Source of the DNA: DAIPJH01 sp036770365
Lineage (GTDB): Bacteria; Pseudomonadota; Alphaproteobacteria; Rickettsiales; UBA998
DNA: 64,000 nucleotides
Assembly: GCA_036770365.1 (NCBI GenBank)
Contig: DAIPJH010000007.1
Location: 72,721 to 136,720, forward strand
Direction of reading: 5' to 3'
The notes beneath the pieces are model-generated. The model did no database searches, was not told the origin of the DNA, and saw only the letters and a program-made list of their open reading frames with translations. The translations under genes and the position numbers were made by a program. This document shows positions 16,794 to 25,600 of the stretch, in pieces. How positions within the stretch are numbered: the stretch's first letter is position 1; the number at the start of each line of letters is the position of its first letter.

Positions 16794-17768
16794 ATGACAC
16801 AAGCAACCAATATTCCAGTCGCTGCGAACAATTTTGATGCTGCGTTAGAGCGATTCAAAACTGTTTTACGCCCCGCTACGCAATCATCACTGCATGACGT
16901 AGCATCACATTACGCTACCCACAAGCTCATTAGCAACCACACCCACTTAAAAACCGTTGAAGTTGCTGACATACAGGCAAAGCTTAATGCAGTTCCTAAA
17001 GCAAAGCGAGATGTTGTACACGAAAACGCTTCAATAGAATTAGATTTTATGCGCGAGGATCTTGATGACCACCAAAAGAACCTTTATAAAGCACAAACCA
17101 GCTATAATACTGTAAAAGAACATATTAGCAACGCAGATATCTTTTTAAAAGACCCTAAGACAAAGCAAGCACTCACAGAAGTGTATACACAAACCGCACA
17201 AGAACATAATCCCGCTGTTGCAGAAGGCCTTCTGCACCGTGCCATAAGAGAAATAGCAGATGAGCAACAGGACTATCGCCCTGAATATGATAGCCACGTA
17301 AGACACATGCTGGCTGAGAACCGCAAAGACAGCCAAGTGTTTTTTAATCCTTTGTATGAAGAGGTAGAGACAGCGTATCTTGAAGGTTTATCTGCACATA
17401 ATAGCATCATTAAAAAGCTTTCTACTCAAGTCCATGAAGCGATTCAGCCAAAGAGTGAAAAGGGTATTTCAGCGCGTTTAAAACGTGAAAAGAACCTGAT
17501 CAGCAATGCGTGGGAAGGTCTTGATTCACGCACAGGTGAAGCGATGCAATTTGGCAAGGCACGTGTTGCTGCAGGAGGAGCATTTATGCTCGGCTCTGCC
17601 GCGCTCGGTCTTCATGACATCTATGTTGGTGTTGTGGGTGGAACAGATGAAGCAACCCACCAAAAGAAAGATGCCAATTTTAGCAAAGTCGCTATTGGTG
17701 TAGGGGAGCTTGCCCTCGGGGCATTACTTGCACGTAAAGTGGCAACAGGATCGTCTTTTGCACGTTAA
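16794..17768 (+). CDS. Tandem paralog B, effector-like, 324 aa
   Basis: The second copy of the pair, 45 bases after the first and probably in the same transcript. The N-terminal 200 residues are helical and share scattered identity with paralog A, best in FDAALER and TQSSLHDVASHYA. The C-terminal 90 residues are identical to it. The region differs most at about 40-90 and 160-200. A GAAGG sequence lies 13 bases before the ATG, so initiation looks weak or coupled. Function unknown; no signal peptide. Confidence 0.75.
   Translation: MTQATNIPVAANNFDAALERFKTVLRPATQSSLHDVASHYATHKLISNHTHLKTVEVADIQAKLNAVPKAKRDVVHENASIELDFMREDLDDHQKNLYKAQTSYNTVKEHISNADIFLKDPKTKQALTEVYTQTAQEHNPAVAEGLLHRAIREIADEQQDYRPEYDSHVRHMLAENRKDSQVFFNPLYEEVETAYLEGLSAHNSIIKKLSTQVHEAIQPKSEKGISARLKREKNLISNAWEGLDSRTGEAMQFGKARVAAGGAFMLGSAALGLHDIYVGVVGGTDEATHQKKDANFSKVAIGVGELALGALLARKVATGSSFAR
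17470..17731 (+). repeat. 262-bp perfect direct repeat, copy 2
   Basis: Second copy of the segment at 16450-16711, lying at the 3' end of paralog B. It encodes the Gly-rich C-terminal module. Bases on both sides differ between the copies from the next position on. Confidence 0.97.
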
Positions 17769-17906
17769 GTATGTACTACTCCTAATCACAGACTTTTTTT
17801 CCAAATGCATATAAATGCATATTGTAAAAATAAAATAATACTAGCCTCGCGCAGAGCAGCACGCTATCACTGCCCCTCACACAATTTTTCACGCGATGCG
17901 TTCTTC

Positions 17907-18614
17907 ATGGATACTTACATGTCAGATCCCTTACTTTACCTCATCTCCCCACCAAAGATTGAGGATATAGCAACGTTTTGTGCCGAACTTGATGCAGCAC
18001 TCTCTGTGGGAGGCATTGGCGCATTTCAGCTACGCCTCAAACAAGATGATGCCCCCACAGAGGGTCGCCTTACCCGCAACAGTGCCAGTGATGATCTCAT
18101 CTTACGAAGCTGTGAAAAACTCGTCCCTCTCTGTCAACACTACGAAGTCGCATTTATACTCAATGATCGTGCTGATTTGGTCAAAGCCTGTGGTGCTGAC
18201 GGCGTACATCTTGGACAAGAAGATGGTTCGGTGGCGGCAACTCGTTTGCTCTTGGGAGATGACTACGTGATTGGTGCGACATGCCATGCCTCACGTCACC
18301 TTGCCATGGAAGCAGGAGAACAAGGCGCGGATTATGTCGCTTTTGGCGCATTCTTTCCTACTAACTCCAAAACTCCAGAAGCGTTAACACATTGGGGAAC
18401 ACCCACCACAGAAATCCTTGAATGGTGCAGTGAGGTCTGTGAACTACCTTGTGTTGCCATTGGCGGCATCACCCCACAAAACTGTGCGCCACTTGTACAA
18501 GCTGGTGCGGATTTTCTTGCTGTCATCACTGCTATTTGGCAACATCCAGAAGGTGCAGCCGCAGCCGTGCTATCTTTCCGTGACGCGATCACACGTACGC
18601 AGTTAGATAATTAG
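17907..18614 (+). CDS. thiE: Thiamine phosphate synthase ThiE
   Basis: Joins the thiazole and pyrimidine moieties to make thiamine phosphate. The 235-residue TIM barrel shows the family markers YLISPP, FQLRLKQDD, LNDRADLVKACGADGVHLGQEDG, IGATCHASRH, YVAFGAFFPTNSK and the phosphate-binding VAIGGI. The short TenI-type regulators lack several of these. The frame is open upstream to 17805. Starts at ATG 17907 (MDTYMSD) or 17919 fit the family; neither has a strong ribosome binding site. No TPP riboswitch is visible in the 138 bases upstream. Confidence 0.88.
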   Translation: MDTYMSDPLLYLISPPKIEDIATFCAELDAALSVGGIGAFQLRLKQDDAPTEGRLTRNSASDDLILRSCEKLVPLCQHYEVAFILNDRADLVKACGADGVHLGQEDGSVAATRLLLGDDYVIGATCHASRHLAMEAGEQGADYVAFGAFFPTNSKTPEALTHWGTPTTEILEWCSEVCELPCVAIGGITPQNCAPLVQAGADFLAVITAIWQHPEGAAAAVLSFRDAITRTQLDN

Positions 18615-18674
18615 ACCGTAAACTATGGCGACAATCTCGTGACAAGCGGTGATGTTTTCTGTAAGTAGAAGCGC

Positions 18675-20186
18675 ATGATAATTCGTACCCTTTCCAACAG
18701 CCTAAGACTTACGCATATTGTGTGGGTTTTGGCGCGTCATGATGCGTTTTTCTTCCTTGAAGAACACCGCACCTTAGCGTTCGCCGCCAAAACGCTACAC
18801 CTCTTTTTTGGACGTTCACGTAAAAATAATAAAGAAGCAAGGATCGCTGAAGCATTGACCGCCCTTGGTCCAACCTTTGTCAAGCTAGGGCAAGCACTTT
18901 CTACCCGTGCAGATATTTTGGGCGAAGAAATGGCAACACAACTTTCAAGCCTGCAAGATAATCTCCCACCCTTTGCAGGTCATCAGGCTGTTGCCATTAT
19001 TGAAGAATCTCTCGATGCTCCGCTAGACTCACTTTTTGCCCATTTTGATCAAAAAGCGATTGCAGCGGCTTCTGTTGCTCAGGTACATTTTGCTACCACG
19101 CTTGATGGCAGAGAGGTTGCTGTCAAAGTATTACGCCCTCATGTCGACAAAAAATTTGCCAAAGACTTGCGCTTGCTGCATTGGCTAGCGGAACTTGCAG
19201 AAGCATGGTTACCTGCGGCGCGGCGACTTAAACCGCGTGAAGTGGTCCACACATTAGAGGATACGATTCGGTTTGAATTGGATGCACGCTATGAAGCAGC
19301 TGCGAGCGTGGAAATGCGCGAGCAAGATAAAACAGGCGATGGTTTTGTAATTCCACAAGTAGATTGGCAACTTACCTCTGATAAAGTAATGACCATGGAG
19401 CGCATCAATGGCATCCCCGTTAGCGATATTCCTGCCATCAAAGCCGCAGGCCATGACCTCAACGAAGTTATCCGCGTGATGGCGACCGCCTTTTTTAATC
19501 AGGTTTTTCGTGATGGCTTCTTTCATGGTGACATGCATCCGGGGAATTTGTTTGTGTTGCCTGATGGGCGCATCGCGGCAGTAGATTTTGGCATTACAGG
19601 GCGGCTTGACTTTCAAACCCGTATCTGGCTCGCAGAAATTTTCAAAGGCTTTTTGGATGAAGACTATGTGCAGGTTGCTAAGTCGCACGTCGATGCGGGA
19701 TATGTCCCTGCCAATACCTCCGTTGCACATTTTGCACTCGCGTGCCGTGCGATTGCGCAGCCAATCCTACGTCGTCCACTTAATGAAATATCAGGTGCAA
19801 AGCTCCTCGCACAACTTTTCAAAGTCACCGAGGCCTTTAATATGGAAACGCAGCCGCAGTTATTGCTATATCAAAAAAACCTGATGACGCTAGAGGGCAT
19901 TGGACGCAGCTTAAATCCCAATGTGAATTTATGGCTGATGATTGAAGAACCCGTCAAAGCTTGGGCAACTGAGCATCTCTCTCCACAAGCGCATATCAAG
20001 CGTTCGGCATTAGCAGGCGTGCAACGTCTTCGCAACTTACCCGTGATACTCGATAGGCTAGATATCGCCACACGTCGCCTTGCAGAGCCAACACCACGCC
20101 ATCACAACCAGAGTCACCACACCCCTGCGGCATTCTGGATCATCGCACTATCACTAGCGGTAGTGATAGCAAAATTGTTTTTCTAA
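18675..20186 (+). CDS. ubiB: Ubiquinone biosynthesis kinase-like protein UbiB
   Basis: A 503-residue ABC1/ADCK-family atypical kinase (ATPase) needed for ubiquinone synthesis. The KxGQ signature is seen in FVKLGQALSTRADILG (about 75), the Ala-rich nucleotide loop in AAASVAQVHFA, the catalytic loop in FHGDMHPGNLFVL and the metal-binding Asp in AVDFGITGR. The C-terminus ends in a single membrane anchor (AAFWIIALSLAVVIAKLFF). Its usual upstream partner ubiE is missing here; thiE takes that place. coaBC and dut follow, as in many alphaproteobacteria. Confidence 0.95.
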   Translation: MIIRTLSNSLRLTHIVWVLARHDAFFFLEEHRTLAFAAKTLHLFFGRSRKNNKEARIAEALTALGPTFVKLGQALSTRADILGEEMATQLSSLQDNLPPFAGHQAVAIIEESLDAPLDSLFAHFDQKAIAAASVAQVHFATTLDGREVAVKVLRPHVDKKFAKDLRLLHWLAELAEAWLPAARRLKPREVVHTLEDTIRFELDARYEAAASVEMREQDKTGDGFVIPQVDWQLTSDKVMTMERINGIPVSDIPAIKAAGHDLNEVIRVMATAFFNQVFRDGFFHGDMHPGNLFVLPDGRIAAVDFGITGRLDFQTRIWLAEIFKGFLDEDYVQVAKSHVDAGYVPANTSVAHFALACRAIAQPILRRPLNEISGAKLLAQLFKVTEAFNMETQPQLLLYQKNLMTLEGIGRSLNPNVNLWLMIEEPVKAWATEHLSPQAHIKRSALAGVQRLRNLPVILDRLDIATRRLAEPTPRHHNQSHHTPAAFWIIALSLAVVIAKLFF

Positions 20187-20256
20187 AAACAAATAACTCA
20201 TTGCACAAATAAGAAACGTGATTATGATGGGTTTTTACCTAAGGGATGTAAAACTC

Positions 20257-21501
20257 ATGCTTGCATCAAAATCCGTTCTCATGATTATTTCTGGTAGTGT
20301 GGCCGCCTATAAAGCCCTTGAACTAGCACGCCAGCTTCGTGAACAAAAAATTCGCGTACGCACCATTCTTACGCATGGCGGCGAACACTTCATCACCCCA
20401 CTTTCGATAAGTTCGCTCACTGGTGAGGCCGTTTATACGGATTTATTTTCCCTCAAAGACGAAGCCGAAATGGGGCATATTCGTTTATCACGCGAAGCAG
20501 ATTTAATTGTGGTGGCACCTGCAAGCGCAGATCTGATTGCGAAAATAGCCATGGGTCAGGCTGACGATCTTGCAACGACCACCTTGCTTGCCGCGAATGC
20601 TCCTATCTTGGTTGCCCCTGCCATGAATGTCAAAATGTGGGAACATCCTGCGACTCAACGTAATATCAAGCAGATTCAGGCCGATGGTGTCGAAGTGATT
20701 CCACCTGATTCAGGACTGATGGCATGCGGCGAGATCGGCGCAGGACGCATGGCATCACCAGAAGCCATCCACTCCCTGATCCTACAAAAACTTGCCCCGC
20801 GAGGCCCTTTAAAGGGTAAACGTGCGATCGTTACCAGCGGTCCAACACAGGAGTTGATTGATCCCGTGCGCTATATTGGCAACCGCTCCTCAGGCAAACA
20901 AGGTCATGCAATCGCAAGCGCACTTGCGCATGCGGGTGCGTATGTCACCCTAATTTCAGGGCCAACGGCTTTACCAACACCTTCGAATGTTAGCCAGATT
21001 GACGTACGCTCTACTGAGGAAATGTACCAAGCGGTAATGTCATGCTTACCGTGTGATATTGCTGTCTTTGCTGCGGCGGTCGCGGATTGGCGTCCAGAAG
21101 AACGCGCCGCGCAAAAGATCAAGAAACGAGATCTTGAAGCAGGTAAAGCCCCTGAAATACGCCTGATTCAAACCCCTGATATTTTGGCAAGTGTGAGTCA
21201 ACACGAAACACGCCGCCCCAAACTAGTGATTGGCTTTGCGGCCGAGACAGAAAATCTTCTCAAATACGCCGACGAGAAACGCCGCAATAAACAGTGTGAC
21301 TGGCTGCTTGCTAATGACACATCGGATGGGCGTATCTTTGGTGAAGATATGACCGAACTCACTTTGCTCTCAGAGGCTGGACAAGAGTTTTTTGGACGTA
21401 TAAGCAAAGAGGAAGCGGCAGAGCGTGTGGTCGCAAAAGTCATTCATTATTTTGGTACAGATGCTTTGGCATCTCATTCTACACGAAAGGTTGCTTCATG
21501 A
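20257..21501 (+). CDS. coaBC: Phosphopantothenoylcysteine decarboxylase/synthetase CoaBC
   Basis: Bifunctional coenzyme A biosynthesis enzyme of 414 residues. The N-terminal flavin-dependent decarboxylase (CoaC) half has GSVAAYKALELARQL, the APAMNVKMWEHPA loop near 130 and the substrate-binding MACGEIGAGRM flap. The C-terminal synthetase (CoaB) half starts at about 188, with TSGPTQELIDPVRYIGNRSSGKQG, AVADWRP and the KIKK loop. The ATG at 20257 follows AAGGGA by ten bases and matches the family start; an upstream in-frame ATG (20224) adds a non-conserved leader. The stop overlaps the dut start (ATGA). Confidence 0.96.
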   Translation: MLASKSVLMIISGSVAAYKALELARQLREQKIRVRTILTHGGEHFITPLSISSLTGEAVYTDLFSLKDEAEMGHIRLSREADLIVVAPASADLIAKIAMGQADDLATTTLLAANAPILVAPAMNVKMWEHPATQRNIKQIQADGVEVIPPDSGLMACGEIGAGRMASPEAIHSLILQKLAPRGPLKGKRAIVTSGPTQELIDPVRYIGNRSSGKQGHAIASALAHAGAYVTLISGPTALPTPSNVSQIDVRSTEEMYQAVMSCLPCDIAVFAAAVADWRPEERAAQKIKKRDLEAGKAPEIRLIQTPDILASVSQHETRRPKLVIGFAAETENLLKYADEKRRNKQCDWLLANDTSDGRIFGEDMTELTLLSEAGQEFFGRISKEEAAERVVAKVIHYFGTDALASHSTRKVAS

Positions 21502-21983
21502 GTTTTCATCCCTCCAACATTACTATTGCCGTCACTCAACTATCGCATGGCGCAGACCTACCTTTACCACATTACGCGACAGAAGACAGCGCGGGTATGG
21601 ATTTGCTTGCCGCAATTGAGCATGAAAAAATCTTGGAATGTGGTGAACGTGCGCTGATTCCAACAGGACTTGCCTTCGCACTGCCCGCAGGATTTGAGGC
21701 ACAAGTGCGCCCACGCTCAGGACTTGCACTGAAAAACGGCGTAACCGTACTCAATTCACCTGGAACGGTGGATGCAGATTATCGTGGTGAAGTCTGTGTT
21801 ATTTTAATTAATCTCGGTAAAGAACCATTTGTAGTGACACGTGGCATGCGTATCGCTCAAATGATTGTTGCTCCTGTAACACGTGGTACTTGGCAGAACG
21901 TAGAGATATTAGATACGTCCGCACGTGGTGCAGGTGGCTTTGGATCAACAGGTACGGCAAGCATTCAACTTGCAAAAGCATAA
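21498..21983 (+). CDS. dut: dUTP diphosphatase Dut
   Basis: Hydrolyses dUTP to dUMP, keeping uracil out of DNA and feeding dTMP synthesis. At 161 residues all five trimeric dUTPase motifs are present: EDSAGMDLLA, PRSGLALK, the uridine-binding NSPGTVDADYRGE, RIAQMIV and the C-terminal arm GAGGFGSTG. Translationally coupled to coaBC through a four-base overlap. Confidence 0.97.
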   Translation: MSFHPSNITIAVTQLSHGADLPLPHYATEDSAGMDLLAAIEHEKILECGERALIPTGLAFALPAGFEAQVRPRSGLALKNGVTVLNSPGTVDADYRGEVCVILINLGKEPFVVTRGMRIAQMIVAPVTRGTWQNVEILDTSARGAGGFGSTGTASIQLAKA

Positions 21984-22000
21984 AAAGCACAAGGATATTT

Positions 22001-22516
22001 ATGCCAAACAGCCTTAAACTACTGCCTATGATGCCATTTTCTCGCAAAATCGTTCATGCGATTGAAGCAGTGTTGTATGTTGCCCTTTATCATACAACTC
22101 ACCCCATCAGCGGGCGTGCATTGGCAGACCATCAAAACCTACCACCGCGCTATCTCGAACATATCTTACAAGATCTTGTGCATCATGGTATTTTACGTAG
22201 TATTCGTGGTCCTCGCGGAGGGTATCTTCTTGCAAAAGAACGTCGCCGTATCACCGTGGGTGAAATTGTCGATATTCTCTCGCAAAGCGATGAAGAAAAA
22301 GATACCAAGTCTGCTATTTTAACTCCGTTGGCAGATGCTATTGTGCTGCCCTATTGTTATACTATTGGGGAACTCGTGCGCGCTGAACTACATAAAACCA
22401 CCCTCGCCCAACTTTGCGAACAAAGCTACCAGCTACAGCTTAGTAACCCTAACGCAGGTATGGGAGCAAAAACACGTGGTGGAAAACCAGCCAAGAAACA
22501 AGATTTTGTGATTTAA
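22001..22516 (+). CDS. Rrf2-family transcriptional regulator
   Basis: A 171-residue winged-helix regulator. The Rrf2 core is clear: ALYVA-like helix (AVLYVALYHT), ISGRALADHQNLPPRYLEHILQDL helix-turn-helix and ILRSIRGPRGGYLLA wing. The three-cysteine Fe-S cluster of IscR/NsrR/RirA is not present; only isolated Cys residues occur (LPYCYT and LCEQS). This resembles the cluster-free CymR type, which controls sulfur metabolism with CysK. cysK follows ten bases later, so control of cysteine synthesis is the likely role (inference). AAGGA lies five bases before ATG 22001. Confidence 0.88.
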   Translation: MPNSLKLLPMMPFSRKIVHAIEAVLYVALYHTTHPISGRALADHQNLPPRYLEHILQDLVHHGILRSIRGPRGGYLLAKERRRITVGEIVDILSQSDEEKDTKSAILTPLADAIVLPYCYTIGELVRAELHKTTLAQLCEQSYQLQLSNPNAGMGAKTRGGKPAKKQDFVI

Positions 22517-22526
22517 GGAGTATGTC

Positions 22527-23489
22527 ATGACCCAGCTATTTTCAACCACAGGGCGCGGACGCGTCTATAACTCGATTGAAGAAACCATCGGCAACACTCC
22601 GCTGGTCAAGCTAAATAAGCTAGCAAAACAGGCAAATGTGGTAGCTAATATTTACGCTAAACTCGAGTTTTTTAATCCGCTTTCCTCCGTCAAAGACCGC
22701 ATTGCACTTTCAATGATAGAAGCAGCCGAAACTTCTGGAAAACTCAATAAAAATAGTATTCTCGTTGAACCAACCTCTGGAAATACGGGGATTGCGCTTG
22801 CATTTGTGTGTGCGGCGAAGGGCTATAAACTTATCTTGACCATGCCTGAGAGCATGTCCCTAGAACGCCGTAAAATGCTGCTCTTACTTGGGGCAGAACT
22901 CGTACTGACCCCCGCGGCAAAGGGAATGCGAGGGGCGATTGAACAAGCACAAAGCATCGTGGATGAACGTCCTAATGCCTTCATGCTACAACAATTTGAA
23001 AACCCTGCTAACCCTGCCATTCACGAACGCACGACCGCGGTCGAAATCTGGAACGATTTAGATGGCAAAGTCGATGCATTTGTCACAGGAGTCGGCACAG
23101 GCGGCACGATCACAGGGGTTGGACATATCCTTAAACACAACAATCCTGCGGTAAAAATTGTTGCAGTTGAGCCTGAAGATAGCCCTGTACTTTCTGGTGG
23201 CAACCCTGGCCCACATAAAATTCAGGGTATTGGCGCAGGTTTTGTGCCTATGGTGATGGACAAAGGTGTAATTGATGAAATCATCACCATTGCCAATCAA
23301 ACTGCCTTCAATACAGCGCAACAAGTGGCAAAATTAGAGGGCATCCCTGTGGGTATTTCGTCTGGCGCAACCATTCAAGCCGCGCTCGAACTCGGTGCGC
23401 GTCCAGAAATGAAAAATAAAAACATTGTGGTGATCTGTGCTTCCTGCGCAGAACGCTACCTGTCAACAGATCTATTTGCCTCTCTTTAA
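22527..23489 (+). CDS. cysK: Cysteine synthase A
   Basis: O-acetylserine sulfhydrylase, a PLP enzyme making cysteine from O-acetylserine and sulfide. The 320-residue protein has the Schiff-base lysine in NPLSSVKDRIA (about 52), the substrate loop PTSGNTGIAL, the phosphate-binding GVGTGGTITG and the C-terminal SSGATIQAALELG. Length is normal. AAGGAG precedes the ATG. It directly follows and is probably co-transcribed with the Rrf2 regulator. Confidence 0.96.
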   Translation: MTQLFSTTGRGRVYNSIEETIGNTPLVKLNKLAKQANVVANIYAKLEFFNPLSSVKDRIALSMIEAAETSGKLNKNSILVEPTSGNTGIALAFVCAAKGYKLILTMPESMSLERRKMLLLLGAELVLTPAAKGMRGAIEQAQSIVDERPNAFMLQQFENPANPAIHERTTAVEIWNDLDGKVDAFVTGVGTGGTITGVGHILKHNNPAVKIVAVEPEDSPVLSGGNPGPHKIQGIGAGFVPMVMDKGVIDEIITIANQTAFNTAQQVAKLEGIPVGISSGATIQAALELGARPEMKNKNIVVICASCAERYLSTDLFASL

Positions 23490-23490
23490 C

Positions 23491-23546
23491 TAGTTATGAG
23501 TTATGTGCGAAGTGCGTCTTAACTCATAACTCATAACTCATAACTA
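23491..23546. repeat. 15-bp inverted repeat with tandem ACTCATA units
   Basis: TAGTTATGAGTTATG (23491-23505) and its complement CATAACTCATAACTA (23532-23546) form a possible long stem. The right side holds three head-to-tail AACTCAT units. It begins directly after the cysK stop and ends next to the following ATG, so it could act as an attenuator or weak terminator. There is no T-run. Confidence 0.6.
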
Positions 23547-23549
23547 TCC

Positions 23550-24332
23550 ATGACCAACTGCCTTCCCCTCACCCATGAAGATCTGCGCCGCTATGCACGT
23601 CATCTCGTGCTGCCTGAGTTTGGTGAAACCGCACAACGTAAGATCATGGCTTCATCTGTGTTATTTATTGGCGCAGGTGGACTTGGCGCAGCATCGCTGT
23701 CTTATCTTACTGCTTCTGGCATTGGGCATATAGGCATTGTCGATGATGACAAAGTCGAACTTTCCAATTTAGGACGGCAGATCATTCATGAAACAGGAGA
23801 TATTGGACGTGCTAAGGTCTTAAGCGCAGCAGATCGTATGAGCGAACTTAATCCTGAGGTTTGTATCACTACCCATAAAATCAAACTCGACACCTCTAAT
23901 GCTGAACACCTCATGAAAGATTATGACCTCATCATAGATGGTAGCGACAATTTTGAAACGCGCTACGTCATAAACGATGCATGCCTCTCCTTAAAAAAAC
24001 CTTGGGTGTATGCAGCAGTGCGCGGTTGGAAAGGACAAATTACCAGCTTTCGCCCTGACATCACCCCAAGCCCGTGTTATCGTTGCTATGTCCCACAAGC
24101 CCCTCATGATCGTAACGACTGTGCTGAAGGCGGCGTTATTAGCCCGCTGGTTGGTATCATAGGAAGCATGCAAGCCCTTGAAGCTCTCCGCATTCTCACT
24201 GGCATTGGCAACACCCTACATGGCACACTCCAACGCTATGATGGGGTAAGCGCTAGATGGCAACACGCCCATATCACCCTTGACCCTCATTGCCTGTCTT
24301 GTATTGTATCAGCAAACACTTCTTACGTTTAA
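23550..24332 (+). CDS. moeB: MoeB/ThiF-family adenylyltransferase
   Basis: An E1-like enzyme that adenylates the C-terminus of a ubiquitin-like sulfur carrier (MoaD or ThiS). The 260-residue protein starts LPLTHEDLRRYARHLVLPEFGE and has the nucleotide-binding GAGGLGAASLSYLTASG, the catalytic-region DDDKVELSNLGRQIIH, the conserved Asp in DGSDNFETRYVIND and both zinc pairs (CYRC and CLSC). The usual C-terminal rhodanese domain is absent, as in E. coli MoeB. Nearby thiE and cysK leave open whether it serves thiamine, molybdopterin or cysteine sulfur transfer. The conserved Cys of ThiF is not obvious. Its stop interlocks with the convergent lipase stop. Confidence 0.88.
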   Translation: MTNCLPLTHEDLRRYARHLVLPEFGETAQRKIMASSVLFIGAGGLGAASLSYLTASGIGHIGIVDDDKVELSNLGRQIIHETGDIGRAKVLSAADRMSELNPEVCITTHKIKLDTSNAEHLMKDYDLIIDGSDNFETRYVINDACLSLKKPWVYAAVRGWKGQITSFRPDITPSPCYRCYVPQAPHDRNDCAEGGVISPLVGIIGSMQALEALRILTGIGNTLHGTLQRYDGVSARWQHAHITLDPHCLSCIVSANTSYV

Positions 24333-25339
24333 AAACGTTTCGCTACTAAGTCAGATGTTACTCCAGCAGGTAAATTCACTGGACTAGTCGTACCAAATGA
24401 ATCGCAGTCGACTAACGTACTAACGTTATATGCACTTAAACATTCATTGATTTTTCCTATATCCCGCGACAACTTCACGTCTGATATTGTTGTAGCATAT
24501 TTATTAATATCATGCCCATCACCACCCGATTTATTATCATAAATTTTTTCTTTGACTTTCGGATGCAGAACTGCACTTTTTTCATTCGCATCAAGAAGCA
24601 ACACTGGATTAATATGTTCATAATCAGGAAAAAGTGGCAACCCCTTAAATGAGGATAGCAAATCGGGAATAGGATCGTTATTCATAACAACACGTAACAA
24701 CTCGACCCCTTGCGTTTTAGACTTTTCCTCAAGGCTACGAACAAAATTTGCATCCCCAGATGGGGGAGAACCAAATGTCGTAATACCAACTATACGTACA
24801 TTTTTAATGGGATTTTTTAACCATTCCTCTCCAAGAATTAAGCTTTCTGCTCCGCCTTTAGAAAACCCAGCAAGCTCTACATCCACAGACTCACCATGCT
24901 GACTTTTCCACTCAGATGCTAACCTCTCAACCTGCTCACTTACCTGCACATGAAAAGGCAAAGAAGGGGAGGAGGAAGAATGATCCATTACGTTTAATGC
25001 TGAAAGAAAACCTGAATGTACCTCGCCAGTAGGTTGCCCAACCCCAAAACCATTATTTTTCATCCAAAATTGAGCATCTCGCATTTTATCTTGCCACTCA
25101 TCAGATGCGTCTAGCGCAACCTTGATTGAACCTGTCGCTTTATCTTGCAGCACGACAGCCGTTGAATGCTCAACACGTACCACGTTAATGGTTACATTTT
25201 CACCTGCATTCTCATTCAAAATTTTTAATGCTTCCTCGTGTGCATGCCCACTTTTTATACTTTGCTCATACATTATGGGCAAAGCCGCAACATCAACAAT
25301 CTTTCTCAAGCGACTGTAATCCAAATGATCATTTGACAT
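24329..25339 (-). CDS. Class 3 lipase-like alpha/beta hydrolase
   Basis: A 336-residue protein without a signal peptide. The nucleophile elbow is ELAGFSKGGAESL (Ser at about 160). It is followed by VMNNDPIPDLL, which matches the Asp region of class 3 lipases (ND-x-VP-x-LP), then PDYEHI and finally GHDINKYA with a probable catalytic His. The G-x-S-x-G consensus is kept with Lys before Gly-Gly, which is less usual. The last 40 residues end in a disordered tail. Cytoplasmic location or export by a dedicated system are both possible. It is surrounded by housekeeping genes and has its own AT-rich upstream region (25340-25600), in which I see no other feature. Confidence 0.75.
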   Translation of the reverse strand: MSNDHLDYSRLRKIVDVAALPIMYEQSIKSGHAHEEALKILNENAGENVTINVVRVEHSTAVVLQDKATGSIKVALDASDEWQDKMRDAQFWMKNNGFGVGQPTGEVHSGFLSALNVMDHSSSSPSLPFHVQVSEQVERLASEWKSQHGESVDVELAGFSKGGAESLILGEEWLKNPIKNVRIVGITTFGSPPSGDANFVRSLEEKSKTQGVELLRVVMNNDPIPDLLSSFKGLPLFPDYEHINPVLLLDANEKSAVLHPKVKEKIYDNKSGGDGHDINKYATTISDVKLSRDIGKINECLSAYNVSTLVDCDSFGTTSPVNLPAGVTSDLVAKRF

Positions 25340-25600
25340 CCTACCTTACTCACCCTACCATTCACACAAGATAATCATTTAACTACAATTTCATCTATAA
25401 ATATATACTTTAGCAAGTAATGGCAGCCCCATCTCACCGGTATAAATTTAAAAACAGGCTTTTTTATACGCTTTTAATACTTATATATGGTGTATAACTT
25501 GCTAATAAATACTTTCAACTATACATTAACATTACATTGTTAAAGTTTCATTACATAAACCCGAGAAATCTTTAGCATTGATAAAAATAAATGAGAACAC

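Noticed and set aside
17769..17906. Possible TPP riboswitch before thiE
   Set aside because: The conserved thi-box CTGAGA core and pairing pattern are not present.
21890..22000. Longer upstream extension of the Rrf2 regulator reading frame
   Set aside because: It overlaps the end of dut, is Trp/Arg/Cys-rich and unlike the family, and a good ribosome binding site precedes ATG 22001.
23519..23545. Three tandem AACTCAT units as the start of a CRISPR array
   Set aside because: Units are 7 bases long with no spacers; they are one arm of a hairpin.
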